64,000 bases of DNA from Mycteria americana. Taxonomy: Eukaryota; Chordata; Aves; Ciconiiformes; Ciconiidae. Under the pieces are notes generated by a model. That model ran no database searches, was not told the DNA's origin, and saw only the letters and a program-made list of their open reading frames with translations. The translations under genes were made by a program, and so were the position numbers. Location: the NCBI RefSeq assembly GCF_035582795.1, contig NC_134365.1:139961077-140025076 (forward strand), read 5' to 3'. The first letter of the stretch is position 1, and the number at the start of each line of letters is the position of its first letter. Below, one piece after another: positions 47,541-62,500 of this stretch.

Positions 47541-50500
47541 GGTGTGTGAAAATCACACAGATTGATTTTCAATCAGTCAGTAATAAAAGATGAAAACGAT
47601 CAAATTTGTTCAGGTTTCCACTAAAGAGTTTCCAAGGTACTGCTATTCCAGTTGACTATTAAGGATGTAGTGAAGGTCTTGTACATCCAGAGCACAAATT
47701 GCAAAAGCGAGTTTCCAGAAGCAATGGTAGAGAGACACATGCACACATTGCTTATAGTTAATAGTACATTAGGTAGTAATTATAGGTTGGTCTAAATCAC
47801 ATTAAACCATAGAATGTAGAATCTCTAAGAAACAATTAAAGTGCTTCTCAAACACTAGCAGGTCACCAACCAAAATACACATATTTGCAAGACATGTTGG
47901 CTCAGGGATTCGCTACCTATTTCATCAATGTTTTCTTTTTGTCTGGAGAAAGAACTACTACATAAGACATGACTGAGCTCTATGAATAAGATTACATCTC
48001 AAAAGAATAAGTCTAGAGGAAGGGTCTCCAACACAGTCCCGGTTGAAAGGATGCCTAAAGCAGTGATCAAAGATGCAATCTTATGCTGTGTTTGAGATTT
48101 TGCGTTTAATAAATAAACAGCTTTGCTTCCAAGAAAGTCCACTTCTATCAACAGCTTCTCCTGCAGTGAACAAACTGCGTTATCCTAAATATTGGCTAAC
48201 TGCTTGGGTCAAAAAGGGACAAGACATTTAACGGAAGTCTATTATATGTGGTTATTTTTAATTGTTGAACTTGTAATATCCTAAAGACATACCCAGATAG
48301 TTTGACAAGATGTAATATACATAGCTGTATTAGTTGTTATTGTTTGAATCTTCCCTGATTTTCGTTATTTTGCCTGGGATGGATGTTAGGATGGCAGGTA
48401 TGTAGTTACCTGGGTCATCTTAATTGGTCCAGTACTTAGCCCACAGACATTGAATGGGAAGGCACATCAGTTGAGGGCAGTAGAGGCAAGTGGTGTTTGT
48501 ATGAACTCCAGCATCCACAGTGTTAGTATGCTTCTTATAAATGCTGGTGAAACTTCAGTTATACTTTAGCAATCAATATTTTTTTATCCCCGCAATGAGT
48601 TTTTCTTTAAAATTCCTCCTCATTCTTTGAGGCTGGAAACCGCAAGCAGAAATTTTTAAGCATTCTGAGGGTATTTTGGCTCCATGAGGCTCTCATCACA
48701 TTGCCCAGATTGGAATCCCTTAAGATTGTGTAACTTTCTTCCTAAACCTTTATTTAACAGCCATCACCCGCACAGGTTCTCTTGTATGTTTTGTTTGTTA
48801 GAAAAAAAAATTATTTGTTTTGGAGTTGATCAGGGGAAGAGGATACATTATTTTTGGCAGAGTGACATTCTTCCTTTTTGCCCACTCATTTTTCACAAGT
48901 AATTATAACCTGTAGTTTTAGTATTAGCATCATGGAAATTTTCCCATTAATATTACAGGACACTCAGAGGAAGCAGAGGACATCTACAGTGAGTGGAGGA
49001 GGCAGTTACAATCAAAGCACAGCTCACAAGAAATAGACCATAACCCTCTGAGAATACTTTACTGCATAACCATCTTGCTGGATTGCAATGCAGAGAATAC
49101 AATTTCAATGTGTGTCTGCACGTTTAATGAAGTAATAGCCTGGTTGTCCTCTCCCTGAAGTTAATAAAAATTAGCTTGAACACCAACATAATGCTATTCT
49201 TCATTCTTTGAGGTAATCCTCAAAAACCTCAAATGATATATGTTTAATAAGGGGGACATACTTAGCCAGTATCTTTAAACTATACATAGAGATATGTAGA
49301 AATACTAAACTATTATTTGCTTCATTTTATTAAGGCAAACCCTGTTCCTTTCAAATCTCCTAAAGTTAATCCCCAGTGTTTACACTCATTTCTGCTGTTT
49401 ACATTGGCTTCATAAACTTCAGCCTAAACAGAGAAAAAGAAGTAAGGATTCTTCCCATGAAACAACTTGAGAGAGAAATCCTGACATCATTTAAATGAAG
49501 CGTGCTTCCTGCTTCAACATAATTAAATTGTAAGATCTTAAAAATAAAAACAAAGCAAAAAAAAAAAACCAAACCCAAACCAAACCTCATTTACTGTAAA
49601 GCTGCAGACATCTCTGGGATAAAAGAAGGCTTTGCTTCCATATGCTACAGATGGGGAGATTATTGTTACTTATGAATGACATTCCTCCTGATGTTCTTGT
49701 TTGGGTATCTGTTTCAAACTGAGAAGTTTCAGCCAAAGCAATTGTTGGGACAAAGCTAACATTTGTTCTGCACAAGTGAAAAAAAAAAAAAATCTTTGCT
49801 GGTTCTAAGGCCCTCAAGGATTTCAGCAGGATGGTTGCCTTAGTGTCACAAGTGTGCCTTCTGCCATCCCTATGAAGGTAAAACCAGATTCTTGCAACTG
49901 AGCTATGTTTATAACATCAGATAAAACAAGTGAAGGACGGCTCTCTGGCCAAGTGCCAAGACCTGGCCGCATCCACCTTACAAAGCAATCGCTTCCCTTC
50001 CGTGGACCTAAGACACAACCATTAGTATGTTTGTGCTTTTTTTGTTGGCTGTTTCTTTTCCTGCAAAAAAAAAACTTATCAGAGTGATGTTTTCATAGTA
50101 TGAAGCTGAGAACATGTACTCCATGCCCTGCAGAGTCTGAGGGTGGTGAAAAAAGATGATGCTGGGCATGGGAAGGGGAAAGGAGGGAGGCTGATGTGGC
50201 GTTTGCCTGGTGCCTGCTGCCTGCTGGAATGGGCTGCTCCCACATCATCTCCTGATCTGGACGCTGTCTGGGACAGCGCTAGTTGGCATGAGCCAAACCT
50301 TTTCCAGGACACATGCTTGCAGTTAAGCATAATGGGCAATTAGCAGTCCAGTGCTTAAGCTCATTTCCAGGCCCAGTTTTTTCTAGGGCTGTAGACATAG
50401 CTTTAGTGTCCTTTGGGCAAAACCCATTATACTGCACGTGATCAGTAGAGATGTCTTTAATTTTAGAAGGTCTCAGGCCAGGGTTCCCTAAAGCAGCTTA

Positions 50501-52949
50501 AGAAGTTTCTGCTGCTGGCTGTTTTCTTCCCCACCACCATCAGCTGTCCTGGCACAGCTGTGTGCGCAGCGAGGAGGCTGATCTGAAGATGGGTTGAGAC
50601 CTTATAGCTGTAGCAAAATCGAGCTGAAGCTTGGGCTGAAATACAAACAACATATAGTAACAAATATTCTCAAAAAAAAAAAGACTTAAATAACTCCAGG
50701 TGGACATCCCAATTACATTTGACTTCAATGTTTTTGCCTTGCCTTCTGTCTTGTAAAATGGTAAGAATACTTCAAGCCAGCAGGGAACTAAAGCTAAAAG
50801 TTTCACACCCTTCTGGTTTAAATGGACCATGCAGCAATCATGGAGTGTGAAACGGTGCTGGCACCAAGGCATGAAGCCTGCAGGCGTCCAGGCAGCAGGC
50901 TGTACAATCCTTGGGCCTTCAGTTGTATTTGCAGGTTTATTTTCAGATTTGCCTTTCAGTGGCCCAAGACTCTTGGGAGACTCTGAGCACACTCATTCAG
51001 AGAGAAGCTTGATCATGGTAGCGGAGTGGGGTGAATGAAGCTGCAGAAGTATTTGGGGAAAAAAAAGGATCAAATATTCATAATCACAAGTAATTCAGTG
51101 GGTGTTCATTGAGGCTTTACAAATGCTCAACCCCATTCATGTAGCATAAATATAAGGAAAATATACAAAACTTTGCTGTTTACTTGCAGGGGTCAGTCAT
51201 TATTTTGCATTGCTATTACAGGCGAAGAAGTGGAAATAAGGTTTTTATACATACCACATACCGTGGAAATGAATTGTCTGTGGTATAAAATACACTCTTT
51301 CTGGGCATTAGGATTGCATACTTTTCTTTGGAAAAAAAATGGCTCTCTTGGAATGCAAACCTCCCTTATTCCTGGACTTCGCACTGCGGCATCATAAATA
51401 ATGCAGGCCGCTGCTGCCCCAAAGTCAAGAGCTTGGAAAGGAAAAAGAAAATACAAACCCTATGGCTGCCTTGGTGTCCAGAGAAGTGCTGAGCAAGGCA
51501 GGGTGTAAGAGGGCATGTGCAATTCGAGGGGGGAGGGAACAACTCCCATCACTGCTAGACGGATGAGCATTTTGTGGCTGAGCAGATGCAGCCTGTGCCA
51601 GACAGAGCAGAGGGCACCCCACGCTCCCAAACTGAGGGCAGAAACACCCATTTTCTGGATGTGGAGCACGCCTGGGCTGCGCACCAGCGCGCATCCTCCC
51701 GGCTGTCGGAGCGGGTTGCCCAGGGTATGAGGAGCACTGCCTTAGAAGTCAGCCTTTTCCATTCTGCAGCGCCCACAGCACACAAGAGTGGTTATTTGGT
51801 TTCTTCTTCTTTGTAAGCCACGCCCTGGGTACGGATGCACGCAGGGAGGCAGTCCCTTGATGTGGTCTGCAGAAAAGTCCTCGAGTTCAGGCAGCTGCGG
51901 AGACTAAGGTGAAATCCTTGACTTTTGGAGTGGACCTCAGGATGCACACATGGCTCTCGTTTTCCTCTTCAATATGAGCTGTGTAACCCAGCAATCCTGC
52001 TCTTCTCCACCCCCCATTTCCTATTTGAATATTTTTGACTGTTTGCCCTCTTTCATTGTATCATTTTTTGTCCCCCACAACCATTTGCTTTTCCTCAGGT
52101 CTTTTTCCCACCCACCTCCCATTTTTGTGGGGTGGGGAGAGATGAAACGACATTTTGTTTTATAAAGAAATGGGCTGATATCTTTCCTGGCATGGAAAAT
52201 CAATGACAAAATTTGCATCTGCTTTTTCACCTAAGCCTCTTTTTAATTCCTGTTCAGCATTCCAAGTAAGAACCTTGAGAGCACCTCGCTTGAGGCTTTC
52301 TAGTAGTGCTCAGGAAAGACCCCCGGCAAAAGAAATTCCACGGTAAGCAACTTCCACCCTGCCTGTGCCACAGCTTCTGGTCTCCCCTTGTAGCCTTCAG
52401 CTCCCCAAACCTCCCACTCACTTGGTTGGAGTGGAAGGTTCCCATTAATGTTCTTTGGATGTAAGGGTTTTTGCATGACTCAGAAAGGGAAGGATGAGCA
52501 CATGCATGGGGTCAAGATTTTTCCTCATGTAGCTGTAAGAGTATAAATTGGCAGTTCATTAAAGTAAATGGTGGCTGATACAAAAATCTGACCGTGTGCA
52601 CTTGTTCAAAGAGTTAGAAAAGTTGATGTGAAGTACAGGTGAGCAAATTGCACCTTCTCCTCTTGAGCTATGAAATTACCTTTTGCAAAGAGAGGCATGT
52701 CCTCATGCTGCCAAGCGTAGTGCATACATTCAGTTGATATGCTGGTACAGTAAAGTCTTTCTTTTCGTATGCCCATTCTTTTGCTAAGGTCTATTTTTCA
52801 TGGTCATCTTATTCCAAAGTATAAAGAAGGGGAGAGGCTGTAAAAAAGAAATACCTGAGATAATAACAAGATACAATATGGTCTTTTATTCTGTAAGGTC
52901 ACTCAGTCAACACCTTCTGTTCCTCCCTTTGCTTCTGTACCTGTACGTT
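47541..52949. other. Non-coding DNA between ERV copies
   Basis: Unique DNA with many short open frames on both strands and none recognisable. GC-richer parts at about 50100-50350 and 51480-51780 give overlapping open frames in several frames, which points to base composition rather than coding. Confidence 0.55.
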
Positions 52950-53531
52950 TGTCATGGTTTAACCCCAGCTGGCAACCAAGCCCCACCCAGCTGCTCGCTC
53001 ACTCCCCCCACAATAGGATGGGGGAGAGAATCTGAAGGGTAAAAGTGAGAAAACTCGTGGGTTGAGGTAAAGACAGTTTAATAGGTAAAGCAAAAGCCAC
53101 GCACACAAGCAAAGCAAAACGAAGAATTCATTCACTGCTTCCCATGGGCAGGCAGGTGTTCGGTCGTCTCCAGGAAAGCAGGGCTCCATCACGTGTAATG
53201 GTGACTTGGGAAGACAAACGCCATCACTCCGAATGTCCCCCCTTCCTCCTTCTTCCCCCAGCTGTATACGCTGAGCATGACATCATATGGTATGGAATAT
53301 CCCTTTGGTCAGCTGGGGTCAGCTGTCCCAGCCGTGTCCCCTCCCAACTCCTTGTGCCCCCCCAGCCTGCTCGCTGGTGTAAGCACTGCTTACTGACTCT
53401 GTGTAAGCACTGCTCAGCAATAGCTAAAACATCCCTGTGTTATCAACACTGGTTTCAGCACAAATCCAAACCATAGCCCCATACTAGCTGCTATGAAGAA
53501 AATTAACTCTATCCCAGCCAAAACCAGCACA
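52950..53531 (-). mobile_element. Solo LTR of the same ERV family, minus orientation
   Basis: Plus-strand reading starts TGTCATGGTTTAACCCC and ends AACCAGCACA, flanked by ACGTT (52945-52949) and ACATT (53532-53536), a 5-bp duplication with one difference. It contains TTTAAT (53077-53082), which is ATTAAA on the element strand. Compared with the 46968-47540 copy it has an extra GGGCAGGCAGGTGTTCGGTC-like insertion near 53145 and a different stretch around 53380-53400. No internal sequence is present. Confidence 0.92.
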
Positions 53532-56500
53532 ACATTGAACAAGTCAGACAAAGCAAAGTTTCCAAAGTCAAGGCACAGAGTGTCACTGAAATATGATTTA
53601 GCATTCCTGAAAGGTTTAGCTGTCTCTAGTACAACAGGATCTGGACTATGCAATTTGTGGAACATCAGTGTAAAAAAGTTACCAAGGTAACCGTTGGAAG
53701 ACACAAATAACAGTGCCTGCTATAATGAAGATATATTTCCATGGAGCATTCTTGATAGTTTTTCATCTGACATGACAAGAGTATGTCTGAATTATTTCTA
53801 AATGAACCGACATGGCAAAATCCATACTGAGGAAATTATTTCTTATCTTAATCTACTTTATTCTTTTAATTAAAGAAATAATGGTGGAGGTAAGGCTGAT
53901 TTTAAAGTTTTAAATTCACATTTTCATGTGTTTATAATTTGTCCAGTAGTTTGACATTTTTCATGCTTTACTTGACCCATATGCTTTTAAGTGACCTTTT
54001 TTATCATTCACAAAAGTCTTTTAGGCATCCCCTGAGTTATTTAGACCCTGAACATAAATTTTGGGGATGTGTATTTTCTTTTCTTGCTTGCTTGGATAAC
54101 CCCAAAATAACTTTAGCTTGAAACTTGGCATGTAGTTGCTTTGGAACAGAATGTCATCTTTCTGAGTGCTCAGAAACAAAATTCTCTCTGAAATGGTGAA
54201 GCCCTCCGCGCTCTTCCCCGCATGACGTGTTATTTACAAAGGAGTCCTTTAGTTTGGAGTGGCGGTCCTGGCTTCATGGGAAATAACCATGAATGGCCTT
54301 TGCTATCCTCAGAGTGAGGATCTGACTAATGGCTTTTGGAAAAATAAGTGTAGGAAGGAGTGGAGTTCTGGGAGCAGTTACGTGTCTTCCCACATTTTCT
54401 TCCTCTCTTCCCAAGCTGAGACAAATTATTGTGGACAGACAATAGCCCTGGCTTCGATTATAAAGTGAAGGATATTTGGCATGAGGTAGGGGTCAGAGGG
54501 TGGGCTTATGAGTCGAGGACTAAGAGTGGTGAGCAGCAGATGATGTGGGAAAGAATTTGTGGAGTCGGATCGATCTCTGTGAATTATGCCTTTGCGTTGT
54601 GAAACCCCACCCTCTGAGTCCTTTGCTTCCAGGCTCTGAGCGACTTGGAAACCAGTTCAGAAGTATAGTGCACATGTTCGTCATCCCTTCTGCCCACTCA
54701 GTCCATCCTAATTAAGTTATAAGAAAGACTATGCAAACCAGGCTGAAAATGGGAGTGGAAGAATAAAGCTTTTGTTTTCCCCACTCTCTCATTGCCAGAG
54801 ACTTTCTCCCATTTCTTAGAATACCACCCAAGGTTCAATTCATAAAGTAGTCCACAATGAGCTTCCTTCAGGCTTCTCTTAATATTGTTTCACTGTGTAT
54901 AAATACTACTGTGAAGAAAAGACTAAGTGATGAGAAATGACTGTGCAGGCTGGTGCCCAGGTCCTTCCCCCGGCAGGTAGGGCCGGGATCTACCCCTGCT
55001 CCAGTCAATGTTTAATTATTCACAGAGAATGAAAAGTGTCAAGAGGAAAAACTGTCATTCTAGCCTAGTCTAGCAGCTGGTGACCACAGCAGTTCCTCAG
55101 ATAGAGGGAGAGGTGGATTCAGATGTCTAAAGTAGAGAAACTACCATAGCCCTGGTCTACGCTCCCTTAAGTGAGTTCTCTTCAGTGAACTGGGAGTAAC
55201 AAATCTCTTCCTCTGACAGTTCTGTGATTTTTTTCCCCTAATGAAACCTATCTAATAGCCTAATATTTAAATTAATTTCAGTACAACCAAAATTATTTTC
55301 CCAGTTAATGGGATTTTTTGGCTTTCTTTTCTTTTGTTCAGTTTTAGATATAAGCTTTATTATTAAAAATCTAATAATATAAATGTTCCCACAATGTTTT
55401 ATTAGTAAAATTCAGGGGATTGTTTATGCTACATTAAAGCAATTACTTCCTCTCATCTATTACTCAGACTGCTATCACTGGTACATAGAGAATTAAAAAT
55501 GTATTTTCATATTCTTTCAAGCCTTGAGTAATTCCCTTCTCAACATATTTATTTTGTGCTAAGTGAACGTGTCTTTGTTCTTTCTTGTCTCTTCTGCCTT
55601 CTGGTATTAGTGTGCTCTGGACTAACCAGCCTTTCCCAGGGAAAAATGGTTCAGTTAAAGAATGCAGAGTACAATTTCTTTGTTTTACCATTTACAAATA
55701 CGACTAAGCAGAGGTAATGCACGCTGAAAAGAGAAAGCAGAAAAGCTTCTCAGATGGTGGGCTTGCCTGTGTTCTTTTGTTGTTTTGCTGGAGGCTGGAC
55801 ATTCAGCAAAACACATAATTAGCCCATGTTTGAAATTCCCTGTTTTGCTGGAAATTAAGCACAAGCTAAACTCGGTTCCTATTCAGCAAAGAGTATTAAC
55901 ACATGCTAAAATATTAGTATCTACTTCAGTGTCTGGCTTAAATTGTGCCTAAATCTTTACAGTTAAGACAAATTAATCTTTTAGAAAGAGAAAGCTTCTT
56001 AGCTATCCTTCTTGTCATTGTATCTGTGTGCATAATTTGGAGAAATTCAGGGACAAGCTGGAAAATGGGAAATGCATATGCCCTGGTTAATCTAGATTTA
56101 CAGGAGCACTTTGATATGGGTCCATTTAATGGACTAGTTAGACTAAAGGCAGTAGAGGATCCTCCTTGAACCATGGGAAAGAATAAAAAACTTGGCTGCA
56201 GCACAAAACAAAATACAGATAGGAAAAATGGATTCTTGCCTAATAGCGAGAAAGAGAAAGCACGGAATGATTTTCCTGTAAAGCCTGTTGTTATTACCTG
56301 TCTTTTTAATAATTATTAGATCTTGAGAGAGAAAAGTGAGCTACACTCACTAAACTTGTATTGATCTAGAGCCCCTTGTACTTGCAGGCAAGTGAATGGG
56401 CCAGTATAAACTGACATTAAATCACACCCATGAAGTTTTGAGGGCACTTTAAATCATGTTTTTATCTGTAGGCATGGGGTTTGCATTTGACTTCAAAATG

Positions 56501-59500
56501 GTGCAGATACCTAACTGCCCAACTCAGCAAAATAGTTTGTCATCATCTGTTTGAAAAATAAGTGAGCTGGTAAGATACAGTAAAAGTACTCAACAAATGA
56601 CTGCCTGGAGTTGTCCTACTAACCGATGGAGGGTAACAATGAAATGCTTAATTCATCATAAGCAAAAGCCAGATCTTTTCCATTGGTTCTTTTCCATAAG
56701 CCCTGAGCACAGAGCTCTTCACACCAGGGATGCCCTTCTGACCGGCAAACAGCCAGTTCCAGTGGCATCTTCCACTGTGCAGCGTGAATCCTCCAGCAAG
56801 CTGGGGCTAGCGTCTGTGGCAAATCATCAGCCAGCTCCTGCACAGTGTAGCCAGGGCAGAAACATCTTTTAGTCAGTGACAATAGCCCTGATCCAGCCAA
56901 ATTTATCTATGAATAGGCATGTTTTTGAGGGAGGATATTGGATAACTATGAGACAGCTGGGGCACCTCCTCGGTGGCCAATGTGGTTAATTGCAGCTTCT
57001 CTTTCTACTCCATTAGATTATAGCAAAAGTTGTGAAAAGGCCCAACGGCAAAGTTAGAAAACTTTTTTTTTCATTGGGAAAAATCACGTGGATTATTACC
57101 AGGTTAATTTTTGCCAAACCATGTAAATAGTTGACAGCATCCAAATGAAAGAGCAGCCTGCGCGTCCCTGCAACAGTGCTGCTGGTGTGTTTAGCTAAAG
57201 TGGGTCTAGGACCTCGGCGACAGAAGTGCAGGAGGACAAGGTGATGTGTCAGGTCAGAGGGAGAAAGGAAGCAAGTGGTGAGCTGAAGGCAGTGCTTCAG
57301 AGGATGAGCAGTTTGATTTGTGGGTACCAAAGGGTAGCCTGCAAATGCCAGCATGCTGCTAACACAGTGATTCTTCTGGGTAAAAGATAGCCAAAATTTT
57401 GGAAGATGTAACTTTCATCCAGCATTTTGGGCCTGGCACATCTTTGTCAGTCCTTTGTGGGACTTTCCTCACCTGGGCCAGGGTGGACCTCGGCCTCTTT
57501 CCCTCCCTGTGCCTCTTGCCAAGCCACCTCAACTCCAGCTACAGCCAAAATCACTCATGCTGCATGGGAGCAGAGCACCCAACAAGCCCGAGCCAGCTGT
57601 GATGGAGGCTGTGAGGGCTGGAATCCTGTTCCCATGGCTCGATCCACTTCAGCTTGGGAAGAGGCACTGGACCGTCATGGATTCTGGGCAGAAGCATCCA
57701 TGAAAGGGGCCACGAGCAGCCATACCACCCAGCATGCGTGCCCGAAAATGCATCACTATGGCTGCTGTAGGAATAAAGGGACTCGGTGTTTCAGGCAGGC
57801 CTAAACAAAAGCCAAGGAAAATAGTGGAAGCCATGGAAGCACCAGTGTGACAACACTGAAGGCGCCTGCTTTATCATATCCAAAGTCAAGAGGTGAACAT
57901 CATCCCTGAATACTCTCCAGTCTCTCCAGGGAGTGTCTGGGGCTCTCCTTTGTTTCCAGGGCAGGAGAACAGAAATGAGGATGATGCCCAGTCTGTAGGG
58001 GACAGGACAGTGACGGTGATGTGGGAGGCTTTTGGTATTCTGCTGTGTTCAGCCACAGGCATCTCAAGGCACCCAGGGATCAGAACAAACAGCCGTGCTA
58101 ACAGCCTCAGAAGACAGCTTGACAGGTCTTTTGCTCATGTTGTCTGCTTGGGGTTTTTTTCTGTTTGTTTTGGTTTTTGTGGTGACAGTAGTGGTTTTTT
58201 GTGCTAGATCTTGTGCTAGAGCTTTGCCATGAGGAAGTTTAGTGCTGCCTGCTACATCTTGTGCTCAGCCTGGCTGTGGGATTCAGTCCCTCGCACGTCT
58301 GTGTGGTCCAGGCATGGGCATGCAAATCTACACCTCCCTCACCTGCCGCGTTGTGCCGGCTCTGTCCTGGCACCCTCAGCAATTCATCGCATACCTCACA
58401 TGACAGCAATTTTATGCACACATATAACCACTGGTGTATTTTATTGGTTAGGTAGCTGGGTCTGCTTTTTCTTATTCCAAAAACAATTTTCTGGGGTAAA
58501 GTGGAAATAGGAAGGGCCCATTTGTTCTCTCTGGCAAGTACTTATCAGTCCTTCTTCGATCCATACATAGTGTACTAGGGGTTGTAAAACCAAACAGAAG
58601 GTATTCAGGGTATCCCCTGACATCTCTGATGGCCCTGTATAGGTTGCTTTCTCCTGTCCGTAAGTTCAGGTGCTAGCGGATACCCTGTGCTTGAACAGTG
58701 TCAGGACATATTGGTCTGGATTCCCCTGCGCTCGAGTAAGATGCAGTTTCACTGATTAGAGTAAAAGAAGTCACCGGGAATTAAAGGACAAGTTAATGTC
58801 CCAATCAAGTCAATCACAAGGAGTTTACCCCTTCAACAAAGCTATATTTAACAGATGCCTTACTAGTTAAGGGGGGAAAGAAGAAATACAGTCAGTATAC
58901 AGTCAGTAACCATTTTGAGGAGCCCAAGGCCAGGATGAAACTTGTCAAAAGCAGCGGGCCCAAGTCTGGGGAAAATGTCAAAATCTTCTTTGTTGATGAT
59001 CTTCTCGAGAGCCTGCTAGAAAAAAGGAATAGATGAGACATCTTGCAGCAAATATCGAGTGTATAAGATGTGTTATGCTTATTTTCCTTGCGTGTGTCAG
59101 TTAAGAATGACTAAAGGTGGCTGGCAAACCAGAGGCCTTCAAGTCCCCAGAGGAGTAGAGGTCTTAACCCCTGGTCCAGGTCTGCTCTTGCGATGCCCAG
59201 CATCTCAGTGCCCAGGAGCCCTGGTGGGGCTGCAGGATTCTCCTTCATCAAGCATCAAACAAGGGCTGCCTTGGGAGTTTGTGACAAAACCTGCAAATCC
59301 AAAAGCGTTAGTGTTGGGGGAATCTCCTTGGTGGGCAGTGGGGACTGAGATGAGTCTTGGGGTCTTCTCCGTTTGTGAGCAACATAGGAAGGGAGCTGAG
59401 AAAGGCTGAATAACCTATGAAGTGGATCATTTCCAACAGCCTAGAAGATTGCTCTTTCCAGTACTGACTTTGGAAAGACAGGATGTTGGGATTACAGAGA

Positions 59501-62500
59501 TGCTAGTTGGAGTAAGTGGCTCGCTCCCATCCCATATTAATACAGTATTTGGCATCCAAAGGATGACATTTTGCACTTAGATTCCTGTGTAAACTAAATC
59601 ACTTTACATGACACTGTTGTTTTTGTATTTCCACTTAATTTATTTATTGAAGGCAATTGTTTGTATCAGGCTACTCATGGAATGTCCAAACTTCTTGGGA
59701 TCATGTATACTAAGCTGTGAAGCAGAATAGCCTTGGCTACTGAAAGTGGCATAGATTTATATCTTGTACATATCTGAGAATACTAGAAAAAAAGGACTAG
59801 AAAAAAAGTTCCTGAGAAATTTTTAAAGTTCCTTTTGAAAAGGAGATACAAGAAAACTGACTTATACCTCTATAGAGCACCATATAGACAGAGCATAATA
59901 TATAAGAAACATGGTCTATATATAGAGCATGAACTTAAAAATGAAGGCTGAAAGACATTTTACTGATCAAGTTCCAGAAAAACTAACAGATGGGAAAAGA
60001 CATGGTTATTTAAAGGCTGAGAAATGAGCACAAATACTGTTAGACTCTGACTATATTTCAGTGAATAAACAAATGCAGTCCTTACTCCACAGTAACATAA
60101 CATGTCATTCCAACGCTAAACACAGTCTGAGGTAGGGCAAATGCTTTCTCTGATTGTTTTACGGTCCTCCCCCACATTTTAATGATACATTGAAGGGAAA
60201 TCTAAGTGTGGGCAAGGAAAAACAGAATATACTGCCTATTTACAATTTAAAAGAGGCTATTATTTGTTGTAGTTTACTTCCAGGGAGGTGCTGAGGCCCA
60301 TTCATCTCCTAACAGGCAAGCTGAGGGTACTTGGGTCTCTGCAGCCTGCTGGGGATGCTGTGGCTGACTGTGGGCACCGCGGCTCTACCCGGCCTTCCCA
60401 GCAAGAGGCCACCACCGAGCCCCCTCCTCATGCAGGGAGACAGCACCTGACGGATAACCGCAGCTTTCACCTGACTTTTCCAGGACTTCTCTGCCAGTGC
60501 TGGTTTTTTTCTTGTACAGTGGTTAGTTTTCCTTATTACTGGAAGGCTCTGTGTACTGTTAACATGGATATAGAAACACGTATGAACGTGATCTGTCTTT
60601 GCCGCGGCTTGGCATTGCCTTGCCATAGCTCGGGTGTCGGGACTTAAGTGGTGTTCTGCCCTCAGTTGGGTTCATACAGACAATTTCAGGGTGAAGGCAC
60701 AGAACTAAACTCTTTACCAGCTTACATTTTATTTGTTAAATATTTACTGCCAACAGCTTACAGCCTCGCTGGAGACAGATGATTACCTTTTCCACCCTTT
60801 TATGAAAACAAATCTCCTTTCTTCCTCAGGATGCCTTTTCTGTTTAAGCAAATTTAAATGTCTGATTTTTTTGTGAGACTTGCTGTGGTTAAATCACTGC
60901 CATATATTTCCTTTTGTAGTAATCTCAAATGAGTTTGGGAGGATAATAAAACTTTCTGTAACACACTGGATAGCCCTCTTAATTACAGGGCTGAATACAG
61001 CCAAAAATATAGTTTCCAGAATATTCTTCCTCAGCCCAACACAGTTCTGTGTTGCTTCAGGTGTCATTTAAGCATGCAATAATATTCCCAGGAACTCCAA
61101 TTCTCTTCGCAGATTATGTTATTGTAAATAGGACAGCATTTTCAAATAGATGATTTCTGGTGCAAATGATTTGCAAAGGCGTCCTTGATTTTTGTGGAGC
61201 CATATGTAAACATTCTTCCTGATATTTGGCTTCTTCTATTAAAGAGCCAAGTAAGGGAATGAACAGCGCATCATATTTTAATGACAGGAAAACACTCTTC
61301 TAGGATGTGCCCTTTTCATATTTTCAGGTGTGCCTCTGGTACTGCTGAGAACCTCTGGACCTCTTGCTAGATTAACCTCTTGAGAAACCCTTCTGCAGAG
61401 ATGGCACAAACATGTTACAGCACCAGTCTTTGGATCCCACCACACTGAAAACTTCATCTTGTTTAATATTTCCAGCTGAGGGTGGAAAGATATCCTTCCA
61501 GCCTGGAATGATTTCTGGGATATTAGCTAAACATTGCCAGCTTTATGGCCAAACTGAAATGTGGAAATCATGGATTAATGTCCCTTTTGTGCAACTTCTG
61601 AGCTAATTACTTAATTCCGAGCACACGAGGGGTTCCCCTGACCAGGTGTGTGTTTTCAGAGAAGACTTCAGCTGCACGACTGTGCTTGTGAGATTGAAAC
61701 TTTATATGAAATAGCTTGTTTTATTGGGTGCTTAGGCTGTGGTTTGACAAGGTGATTTAGGGTGTCTCGTACCACATCTAACAGGCACAGATTGCAAAGT
61801 GCTGGACAAACTCACTCCGCTGCTTCACACTGGTTCAAAAAATGTAGGTAGGAGGTATGTCTTGTCCTTGAGACTTGCATAGTCTGTCTGAATTGTTATT
61901 ATATAAGGTATAGGTAAGGTATTATATAAAGTATTCTAACACCTTATTTTGGCTGAGGTATTGTTTGTCCTCCTGCGGCTGGCATAAAACCAACATACGT
62001 AACATATTTTGCTCTCTGATTCAGCATACTGCGGAGGTGTTCACGTCTGATGTCATCAAATTTGTGCTGCCGGGTGATTCAATAGCACAGCTTCTGTGTC
62101 CATTACCATGACTTATGTCACTTTTTACAGGAGAACCTAACCCAAAAATCAGCAAAACTCCCTCTGAAGTCAGGGGGCTTTGGATCAAGTCAGTCTTTCA
62201 TTTGCTTTGCTCCCCCCAGGTTGAAACAGACTGGGTAACTTAATTGGTTTTAAAAAGAGTGCTTCATTTCTTAAGAGAACAACTTTGACTTAATCTCATT
62301 CAGTAAAATGTTGTAAAAGTGTCTTTCCCACAAATAAGGAGCAGTACATTAGCTTTTAAGAAAAAGCATTTTATATTTAACAGCACCACATCTTAACTAA
62401 TTTTTAAACTGATGTATGCATGGTATTTTTTTGAAAGAAATCTTCGGTGTAGTTATTGGTTTGTTCATGTCTTATTAGCCCTGGGGAGAACAGGGAAGGA